Origin: JAQVWU01 sp964628455
Lineage (GTDB): Bacteria > Bacillota > Clostridia > Oscillospirales > CAG-272
Reading direction: 5' to 3'
Assembly: GCA_964628455.1 (NCBI GenBank)
Contig: CAZVPD010000122.1
Coordinates: 1-12,020, forward strand
DNA: 12,020 bases
In this document: one piece after another, positions 6,509 to 12,020 of the stretch
Layout: every line of letters begins with the position of its first letter
Position numbering within the stretch: position 1 is the first letter of the stretch
Program-made: the position numbers and the translations under genes
The notes under the pieces: generated by a model
What the model was told of the DNA's origin: nothing
What the model saw: the letters and a program-made list of their open reading frames with translations, nothing else
Database searches by the model: none

Positions 6509-7534
6509 TTAATTGATGCGGCTGTCAAGCAGCATCTCGATCAGCCGGATCGACCCGACGGCGTCCTGCACCGTGCAGAGCGGCTGAGTTCCCGTCCTGA
6601 CCGCGCGGATAAAGTCGATGTCCTCCTGCAGGTATCCGTAATGGCCCCACAGCTGCTCGCTGCCCCCGGCAAGCTCGATGCCGTCGATATGCTCGACGCT
6701 CTGCTGCCCGGCGCCCGCCGCGGCCTGCGAATAGATCGATCTGCCCGCGGAATGGACGATGGTCGCGTCGCAGCCCTTCGTCCCCGGCATGCCGAGGTTG
6801 ATGTAGGCGCTGGCCTTCGGGCCGTGGATCTCGAAGTTGTGCATTCTGGCCGCCGTCTGGTAGTTGGAGCGCAGGGTGCCCGTCACGCCGTTCTCGAACG
6901 AGATCACCGAGCTCCAGGCGTTGTCGACCGGGCTGCCGAACTTTCCGATGACGGTGGCGGCTTCGGCCGGCTCCGACCCCGCCAGATAGCGCACGAGGTC
7001 CGCGGCGTGGATGATATCGCAGACGAAGGCCGAAGCGTAGTGCCAGCCCGCGGCGACGTCGCTGAATTTATAGAAGCAGCCGTCCACCTGCGTGATCTCG
7101 GTCAGTTCGCGCATCGCTTTGAAAACCAGCTGGACGAGGGGCACGTGACGCCGGTTCATGGCGACGGCCGCGATCCTGCCCGCGGCAGCGGCGCAGCGCG
7201 CCAGCGATTCGGTCTGATAGGAGGTGATGCCCGCCGGCTTTTCCATCAGGATGTTGTTGCCCGCCGTCAGGCAGTCGTAGGCGACGCGGTACATCAGGTC
7301 GCACTGCACGAGGCAGAGGATGCCGTCGAGCTTCTCGTGCTCCAGCATATCCTGATGCCAGCGGTAAACCTTCGGGATGTTGTATTTATGCGCGGCGGCC
7401 TGCGCTTTGGATTCGACAAGGTCGCAGACTGCCGCCACTTCGCAGTCCCCGATCGATGTGACGGAGGGGAGGTGGACGGCGTTGGCGATCCCGCCGGCGC
7501 CGATGATGCCGATCCTGATTTTGTCGTTTTTCAT
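6509..7534 (-). CDS. Gfo/Idh/MocA family NAD(P)-dependent oxidoreductase
   Basis: A 341-residue cytosolic dehydrogenase. An N-terminal Rossmann fold carries GIIGAGGIA (9-17), an acidic residue after strand two (VCDL, Asp38) and the family's MEKPAG motif (Glu98-Lys99-Pro100). The C-terminal domain has the DIIHAADL segment (173-180) with the Asp and His expected in the catalytic site. Family members oxidise or reduce sugars and inositols, and some drive oxidation-assisted glycoside cleavage. ATG 7534 is preceded by AAAGGAG 9 bases upstream. It lies 57 bases after the zinc-ribbon gene and 3 bases before the enolase-superfamily gene, which makes a shared transcript likely. A second member of the family starts the far end of the divergent plus-strand cluster. 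Confidence 0.9.
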   Translation of the reverse strand: MKNDKIRIGIIGAGGIANAVHLPSVTSIGDCEVAAVCDLVESKAQAAAHKYNIPKVYRWHQDMLEHEKLDGILCLVQCDLMYRVAYDCLTAGNNILMEKPAGITSYQTESLARCAAAAGRIAAVAMNRRHVPLVQLVFKAMRELTEITQVDGCFYKFSDVAAGWHYASAFVCDIIHAADLVRYLAGSEPAEAATVIGKFGSPVDNAWSSVISFENGVTGTLRSNYQTAARMHNFEIHGPKASAYINLGMPGTKGCDATIVHSAGRSIYSQAAAGAGQQSVEHIDGIELAGGSEQLWGHYGYLQEDIDFIRAVRTGTQPLCTVQDAVGSIRLIEMLLDSRIN

Positions 7535-7591
7535 GGAAATTCTCTCCTTTAAGAATATAGTATGTTATACCGGTCCGGACTTTTTATATCA

Positions 7592-8206
7592 TCAGGGGTC
7601 CCGGATGTTCCACAGTTTTCTGTATTCGGCGAGTTGCTGCCGGAACAGACAGGAGGCGGCGTCGTCCCTTCCCCTGCTCAGCGCGTCCAGAAAGTCGGTC
7701 ACATCGCCGATTTTTCCCTCGATCAGGTTCACACCCGCGGCCCTTGTGGGAAGGGAGGGATCCGCTTTCAGCGAATAATGAAAGGAATGAATGACTTTGT
7801 CGATCGCGAGCATTTTCTGCGGCGCGGACTCCGCCTGCCCCCAGTCTTGCATAAATTCACGGAAAAACGGGACCGCGCCCCCCGGATTCAGCTGTTTGTG
7901 CCGGTATGACTGCTCCAGCTGCTTCCGGCCGATCGAAAAAGCGCATTCGGGACAGGTATAAAGGTCGTTTATACCGTTCATTTTTATTTTTCTGCCTTCT
8001 TTGTATTCACAGACCGGGCAGCGGACCAGCCCGTTCAGGATATCCAGGACATACAGGATATCCGAACAGCGCATATAAAGCGCCAGGCCTGTCCCGAGAA
8101 GGAGCTCTTCGTCCGCGGTCCCGTTCGCGTCGTTCTCATACAGGCGGAGCAGGTCCGCTTTCGGCACGCGCGGGCTCCAGACAATCGTCCCGTCTTTGAC
8201 AAACAT
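7592..8206 (-). CDS. Conserved zinc-ribbon protein of unknown function
   Basis: A 204-residue protein opening with MFVKDGTIVWSPRVPKADLL. A four-cysteine zinc ribbon follows: Cys63-x2-Cys66 (RCPVC) and Cys85-x2-Cys88 (TCPEC), 18 residues apart. After it come a conserved GGAVPFFREFM segment, the KMLAIDKVIHSFHYSLK helix (His-rich) and the AAGVNLIEGKIGDVTDFLDAL region. No signal peptide or membrane helix. From memory this matches a conserved hypothetical family with no established function; I do not assign one. It is the first gene of the minus-strand operon, 57 bases ahead of the dehydrogenase, and divergent from the ceramidase-like gene. The position suggests a role as sensor or regulator of the catabolic genes, but no helix-turn-helix is evident. 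ATG 8206 has an AGGGA site 6 bases upstream. Confidence 0.75.
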   Translation of the reverse strand: MFVKDGTIVWSPRVPKADLLRLYENDANGTADEELLLGTGLALYMRCSDILYVLDILNGLVRCPVCEYKEGRKIKMNGINDLYTCPECAFSIGRKQLEQSYRHKQLNPGGAVPFFREFMQDWGQAESAPQKMLAIDKVIHSFHYSLKADPSLPTRAAGVNLIEGKIGDVTDFLDALSRGRDDAASCLFRQQLAEYRKLWNIRDP

Positions 8207-8233
8207 GCTTTTTCCCTGCGTTTCGTAAAAATT

Positions 8234-8253
8234 TCCGGCAGCGGGATTTGAAC
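8234..8253 (-). other. tRNA 3'-end-like scrap
   Basis: On the minus strand GTTCAAATCCCGCTGCCGGA resembles the T-loop, T-stem 3' strand and acceptor strand of a tRNA. The bases on its 5' side do not pair to form a T-stem, and no tRNA body follows. It could be a relic of integration at a tRNA gene or a chance match. Confidence 0.25.
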
Positions 8254-8282
8254 TTGATTATTTTGTTTTTTTGTGCTATATT
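8254..8282 (+). promoter_or_regulatory. Sigma70/A-type promoter for the ceramidase-like gene
   Basis: TTGATT (8254-8259) and TATATT (8277-8282) are separated by exactly 17 bases within an AT-rich pocket in an otherwise GC-rich window. Transcription would start near 8289, about 25 bases before the ATG at 8314, whose GGGGTGA site lies at 8301-8307. The divergent operon on the minus strand starts at 8206, so the 107-base region serves both. I could not pick a convincing minus-strand promoter in it. Confidence 0.6.
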
Positions 8283-8313
8283 CATATAAAGACTTTTTGC
8301 GGGGTGATTTTAA

Positions 8314-9768
8314 ATGGAAGGGCTTTTACGGGCGGGCTGCTCGAGGTGCGAAATCACGACGGAGGATCCGGATGTCCGTGTGAACGACCCCCTTTTCGCG
8401 CGGGTCCTGGTGCTGGACGACGGCGAAAAAAGAGCCGTGATTATCTCGATGGACTGCATCGCCGTCGGCGATATCGGCGAGGTCGGCGACGCGTTTTTTC
8501 CGTCGCTCAGAGCGGAACTGGCGTCCGCGCACGGCATCTGCCCGGATCACATACTCCTGAGCGCGACACACACGCATGTGCCGGGTCCGATGGTCTGCGG
8601 TGATACCGAAAGGCTCTTGCGCGTTTCCGCCGCGGTCGGCCGTGCGGCCGCCGGCATGGTCCCCGCGCGCATCGGCTCGGGCGTCGGCCGGGACGACAGC
8701 TTTATCATCAACCGCACGCTGAAGATGAAGGACGGTTCGGCGTGGACGGTCCGGCAGGCGCATCCGTGCCCCCCCGACCGCGACATCCTCTGCCTGGACG
8801 AAGCCGACTCCCGCATCGGCGTCATACGGGTCGACCGGGAGGACGGCAGCCCGCTCGCGGTGCTGTTCTGCTTCGGCTGCCATCCGCTGATCGGCCTCGC
8901 GGACAATTCGGTTTCGGCCCAGTTCCCCGGATTTGCCGAAAAGACGATTGAAGAGGGCCTGGGCGGGGACGTGACGGCCCTGTTCCTGCAGGGGACGGGC
9001 GGGGACGTGACCGAAGTGCTCTATAAAGAATTCGGCCGGCCGAAGAACTGCACGCCGAACGGGATCTCGCTCGGACTCGGGACGCTGAGGACCGCGCGGC
9101 GGATCGAAACGGGGAAGGCCGTGCTGCGCGTCTTTTCGAAAACAGCCGAATTCCCGCGCCGTTTCGACGGTCCGGAGATCATCGGAAAGCTGCTCGCCGA
9201 GCAGGAGGAACTGCTGGACGGACTGCCCGGCACAAGTTTGAATTTTAAGTCGTTTCTGCCGCTTTATCTGAAATATCTGACCGGCGGGGATTATCCTCTT
9301 GATTACGCGTACGCCTATATGCACGAGGAGAACACGGGCAGGCACAGTCTGAAGGACCAGGACAGGATCAACAGGGCGAACATCGGGAAATATCTCAAGA
9401 GCGTCGAAGCGATGGAAAAGCTCGTGAAGATACGGGATGCGATAACGACCCTGAAGCGGCATAAAAAGCACAACGACGATTCGGGCGAAAGGACCGCCGC
9501 GGCCTCCGTTCTCGGCATCAGGCTCGGGGACTTCGTGCTCGTTTCGGCACCCGTGGAAGCGCTGACCGAGATCGGCGCGAGGGTGCGAAGCGCGTCGCCT
9601 TATGAAAAAACGTTTGTCGCCGCGTTCTCGAACGGCTACATGCACTACGGCGCCCCGGCGCACGCCTACGGAAACGGGGGCTACGAGACATACGAGTGCA
9701 TGCTCGCCGAAGGCTGGCAGGAGATCTACGAACGGACCGCCGCCGAGGTCATCGCAAATCTCGGCTGA
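8314..9768 (+). CDS. Neutral/alkaline ceramidase-like protein (PF04734 N-terminal domain type)
   Basis: A 484-residue protein with the neutral-ceramidase signature order: SATHTHVPGP (83-92), FGCHPLIGLADNSVSAQFPG (187-206), FLQGTGGDV (224-232), VSAPVEAL (410-417) and SNGYMHYGAPAHAYGNGGYE (439-458). By analogy with bacterial neutral ceramidase, zinc ligands would come from a His of H86/H88, His190, Glu415 and a Tyr near 442-445. It is much shorter than secreted ceramidases, has no signal peptide and lacks the C-terminal Ig-like domain, so it is probably cytosolic. Such short homologues are common in sugar-catabolism clusters and their substrate is unknown; an amide or glycoside breakdown product is as plausible as a lipid. 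It opens the plus-strand cluster with its own promoter, and the lipoprotein gene follows 104 bases later. Confidence 0.82.
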   Translation: MEGLLRAGCSRCEITTEDPDVRVNDPLFARVLVLDDGEKRAVIISMDCIAVGDIGEVGDAFFPSLRAELASAHGICPDHILLSATHTHVPGPMVCGDTERLLRVSAAVGRAAAGMVPARIGSGVGRDDSFIINRTLKMKDGSAWTVRQAHPCPPDRDILCLDEADSRIGVIRVDREDGSPLAVLFCFGCHPLIGLADNSVSAQFPGFAEKTIEEGLGGDVTALFLQGTGGDVTEVLYKEFGRPKNCTPNGISLGLGTLRTARRIETGKAVLRVFSKTAEFPRRFDGPEIIGKLLAEQEELLDGLPGTSLNFKSFLPLYLKYLTGGDYPLDYAYAYMHEENTGRHSLKDQDRINRANIGKYLKSVEAMEKLVKIRDAITTLKRHKKHNDDSGERTAAASVLGIRLGDFVLVSAPVEALTEIGARVRSASPYEKTFVAAFSNGYMHYGAPAHAYGNGGYETYECMLAEGWQEIYERTAAEVIANLG

Positions 9769-9872
9769 CGCCGCTATCCTGACTATATCACATCCCGCGC
9801 TAAAATCAACACCCCGAAGGCCGTCTCCGCAGAAAAACGTGCGGGCGGCCCGAAGGGAGAAAAGAAGACGGT

Positions 9873-11711
9873 ATGATGCATTTTCACGCGCGTCTGATCC
9901 TCGCGGCCCTTTTCGCGGGTTCGGTCCTGCTGCTGACGGCCTGTCCGGCCGGGACCGGTCTTTCGCCGGACAGCGAGCCCGCGCCCGCCGCCGAAAGCGT
10001 GCCGGAAAGTCCGGCCGAAATCGCGCCGGAAAGTCCGGCCGAAATCGCACCGGACCGTCCGGCCGGAACCGAAGAATCTCAAAACGACCGGACGGGATCC
10101 GGAACAGGAGAGAAAGAGATGTTTTTGCTGAAGCAGACGGATCTCATACGCGCACCCGGGGTCTGCAGACCCCTTTATATCAGGCCGGAAAAAGGGTTTG
10201 AGTTCGAGGTGGAGATCTCCTCCCTCGGCACGTCCTATGACCCGGAGAAGGTGAAAAGTTCGATCGAAAACCTGGAACTCGGTACGTATGAGCCGATGCG
10301 CAGTCCGTCGGGCGTCTACGAGTGGGGGTATTCCTTCACGCATCTGGACGGACAGACGGACGGAGCGGGCGAAAAGATCGAAGCGGGGTATAAAACGCCG
10401 CCCGGTTCAAGGGCCGAAGCGCTTCGGGTGATCGAAAGCTTTCTGCTGAGGCAGTATCTCGGCGGCGGTGAAAGTCCGCGGCCGTGGATCTCCGTCAACG
10501 GGCACTACATGTGGCACCATTACGCGGGCGAGTTCGGCTTCGGCATCCTCGGAAGCGAGGTCGGCGAGAACATCAATTCGTATCAGATGCACGTCGCCTT
10601 CAACCGGGGGGCGGCCGTCCAGTACGGCGTGCCCTGGGCGATCGACTTTTCCGCCTGGCACGGACCCGGCATCACCGATTATTCGTCGGGCAAAATCTGG
10701 GGGGACTACAGCGGGCCGGACAACGGGCACTCGATGAGTCTGCTCAGGCGGACGTATTTCATGAGCTACATGGCGGGCGCGCCCTACATCGTGGCCGAAG
10801 CGGGCGGCGCGATCTCGTTTTTAGATACGACCGACGATAACGGGAATTACGAGCTCAGCCCGTACGGCCACATCGGCAAAGAGTTTTACGAATTCACCCG
10901 CTCTAATCCCGACGTCGGCATCGCGTATGTCCCGTTCGGCATCGTGCTCGATTATTATCACGGCGTCTATCCGGGCTTTGAGGAGAAGCGGGCGTTCGGT
11001 TTCTTCGAGTATAACAGGGGCGACGCCATGACATGGGAGATCCTGGACCTGTTCTTCCCGGGCGGATGGGAGACCATGGGCCGGAAGGAGGAGGGCACCC
11101 TGGTCAACGGCCCTTACGGCGACACCTGCGACGTGCTGCTGCAGAACGCCTCGGCCGAAGTGCTGGGCAGCTATCCCGCGCTTATCCTGTCGGGGGACAT
11201 CGCGTTCTCCGCGGAAGAGGTCCGACGGTATGAAAATTACGCCGCAGAAGGCGGGACGCTGGTATTGAACAGCGCCTATCTGGACTTTTTCCCGGATTAC
11301 AGGCGGGAATTCACCGGCATGGATAGCTATGAGATCGCCGCCGGCAAAGGCAGGGTCATCGTATACGGCAGCGGTTACAGCACCGCGGCGCTGGACGGCA
11401 TTATCCGCGGACTGCTCGCGGAGCTTTTGCCCTTCAGAGTTTCGCCGGATATCGCGCACGTCGTCACGGTAAAGGACGGGAGCCTTTTTATCGCCCTGTT
11501 CAACAACGACGGCGTGACAAAGGATTTCCATACCCCGCCGGAGACCGACGCATCGAAGCGGATCACCGCGGAGGTCGCCTATACGGGAGAACTGGATATC
11601 AAAAGGGTGAAAGACCTGATCTCGAAGACGGACGCGGAGTTTTCCGGCAATGCCGTGGAAATTGTCGTCGAACCCGGGGAGATCGCCGTTTTCGAGTTTG
11701 TTTTCGGATGA
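9873..11711 (+). CDS. Lipoprotein with glycoside-hydrolase-like barrel and GATase-like domain
   Basis: A 612-residue protein. It starts with a lipoprotein signal peptide (positive residue Arg7, hydrophobic core, lipobox LTAC with Cys24), then a Pro/Glu/Ala-rich linker (about 25-80) with a tandem repeat. A beta-rich region (about 85-200) precedes a TIM-barrel-like part with GHYMWHHYAGEFGFGILGSE (210-229), VPWAIDFSAWHG (253-264), RTYFMSYMAGAPYIVAEAG (293-311) and SNPDVGIAYVPFG (344-356). Residues about 415-520 look like the class I glutamine-amidotransferase-like (beta-galactosidase trimerisation) fold, with DVLLQNASAEVLGSYPALIL and a GGTLVLN strand. A final beta domain follows. This plan resembles GH42-type or related clan-A hydrolases, but I cannot name a family. 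Glu220, Glu229, Glu232 and Glu309 are candidate acids. It is likely anchored outside the cell. A ribosome site before 9873 is weak (GGGAGA, far upstream); ATG 9876 is an alternative. No feature is seen in 9769-9872. Confidence 0.75.
   Translation: MMHFHARLILAALFAGSVLLLTACPAGTGLSPDSEPAPAAESVPESPAEIAPESPAEIAPDRPAGTEESQNDRTGSGTGEKEMFLLKQTDLIRAPGVCRPLYIRPEKGFEFEVEISSLGTSYDPEKVKSSIENLELGTYEPMRSPSGVYEWGYSFTHLDGQTDGAGEKIEAGYKTPPGSRAEALRVIESFLLRQYLGGGESPRPWISVNGHYMWHHYAGEFGFGILGSEVGENINSYQMHVAFNRGAAVQYGVPWAIDFSAWHGPGITDYSSGKIWGDYSGPDNGHSMSLLRRTYFMSYMAGAPYIVAEAGGAISFLDTTDDNGNYELSPYGHIGKEFYEFTRSNPDVGIAYVPFGIVLDYYHGVYPGFEEKRAFGFFEYNRGDAMTWEILDLFFPGGWETMGRKEEGTLVNGPYGDTCDVLLQNASAEVLGSYPALILSGDIAFSAEEVRRYENYAAEGGTLVLNSAYLDFFPDYRREFTGMDSYEIAAGKGRVIVYGSGYSTAALDGIIRGLLAELLPFRVSPDIAHVVTVKDGSLFIALFNNDGVTKDFHTPPETDASKRITAEVAYTGELDIKRVKDLISKTDAEFSGNAVEIVVEPGEIAVFEFVFG
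10002..10069 (+). repeat. 24-bp tandem repeat coding the lipoprotein linker
   Basis: Two 24-base units (10002-10025 and 10026-10049) differ at only one base and encode PESPAEIA twice; a third, shortened copy follows (PDRPAG). The result is an extended acidic, proline-rich spacer just after the lipid-anchored cysteine. Such repeats can vary in copy number between strains. Confidence 0.85.
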
Positions 11712-11763
11712 TATCGATTTAAATAAAAAATGCCGGAAGGCGGAGAATAAGGAGTGTTCGGAC

Positions 11764-12020
11764 ATGAGAAAAATAAGGATCGGATTCGTGGGGCTCGGGG
11801 GACGGGGCAGGGGACTGCTGAACATGGTGCTCGACATGGAGGACGTCGAGGTCGTCGCCGTGTGCGACAGGATGCCCGAGAGGCTGGCGATGGGACTTGA
11901 GGCCTGCAAAGCGAAATACGGCCGGGAAGCGGAGGGCACGACGGATTACCGCGCGGTCGCCGCGCGCGGCGACATCGAGGCGGTCGTCATCCCGACTTCG
12001 TGGAACGACCACATCAAGGT
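11764..12020 (+). CDS. Gfo/Idh/MocA family oxidoreductase, N-terminal part (3' truncated)
   Basis: The first 85 residues are present and the window ends within the gene. They form the start of a Rossmann domain: RIGFVGLGGRGRGLL with the glycine motif, VVAVCDR closing the second strand with the Asp that binds the nucleotide ribose, and AVVIPTSWNDH at the fourth strand, where the Trp-xx-His segment resembles the family's substrate-proximal loop. AAGGAG lies 9 bases before ATG 11764. It follows the lipoprotein stop by 52 bases, with no terminator, so it is probably cotranscribed. It is distinct from the homologue at 6509-7534 (GLGGRGRG against GAGGIA). Confidence 0.85.
   Translation, partial: MRKIRIGFVGLGGRGRGLLNMVLDMEDVEVVAVCDRMPERLAMGLEACKAKYGREAEGTTDYRAVAARGDIEAVVIPTSWNDHIK

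Noticed and set aside
6641..7552. 303-codon plus-strand frame over the dehydrogenase gene
   Set aside because: Antisense shadow of a clear Gfo/Idh/MocA gene.
8326..10050. Very long open frame (574 codons) on the minus strand
   Set aside because: It lies antisense to the ceramidase-like gene, is Arg/Ala/Gly-rich with no recognisable motif, and is explained by third-position GC bias of the real gene.
10821..11939. 372-codon minus-strand frame over the lipoprotein 3' end and the next gene
   Set aside because: It crosses two convincing plus-strand genes and has no family motif.

Overview
The window looks like a scaffold from a metagenome-assembled bacterial genome. It is GC-rich, about 60% or more by eye, and carries two 10-N assembly gaps (1277-1286 and 3918-3927). 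Strong AGGAG/GGAGG ribosome binding sites, a sigma70/A-type promoter, a typical Bacillota-like small membrane protein and many carbohydrate-catabolism enzymes fit a gut or rumen Bacillota (Clostridia-like) organism. That placement is inference, because there is no rRNA or native marker gene. The only marker-like sequence, a piece of ribosomal protein L27, appears foreign to the locus.

Layout. (1) 1-649, plus strand: the 3' end of a heparinase II/III-like polysaccharide lyase gene, followed by a rho-independent terminator. (2) 650-1109: a convergent intergenic region holding modular GC-rich hairpin repeats. (3) 1110-3453, minus strand: an Asp/Glu racemase-like gene followed by a four-carbon acid-sugar kinase gene (DUF1537/OtnK type). 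Gap 1 falls inside the kinase, but both flanks are in frame once the Ns are removed. (4) 3454-3674: another copy of the hairpin repeat. (5) 3675-4087, minus strand: a small membrane protein gene whose two halves are separated by a foreign-looking 5' fragment of rpmA plus gap 2; it also has an in-frame TGA. (6) 4240-8206, minus strand: a tight catabolic operon in the order zinc-ribbon protein, Gfo/Idh/MocA dehydrogenase, enolase-superfamily enzyme, nitrilase-family hydrolase. (7) 8207-8313: the divergent regulatory region, with a good promoter for the right-hand genes and a tRNA-3'-end-like scrap. (8) 8314-12020, plus strand: a neutral-ceramidase-like protein, a lipoprotein resembling a glycoside hydrolase with a GATase-like domain, and the start of a second Gfo/Idh/MocA dehydrogenase.

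How the genes may work together (inference). Surface or polysaccharide-active proteins (the lipoprotein and the lyase) would release sugars or uronic acids. The two Gfo/Idh/MocA dehydrogenases would oxidise them, the enolase-superfamily enzyme would dehydrate or epimerise an acid sugar, the nitrilase-like enzyme would hydrolyse an amide or related C-N bond, and the acid-sugar kinase with its racemase-like partner would feed four-carbon acids into central metabolism. The divergent pair J-I-H-G and K-L-M is the most distinctive system here. No mobile element, CRISPR array or defence system was seen.
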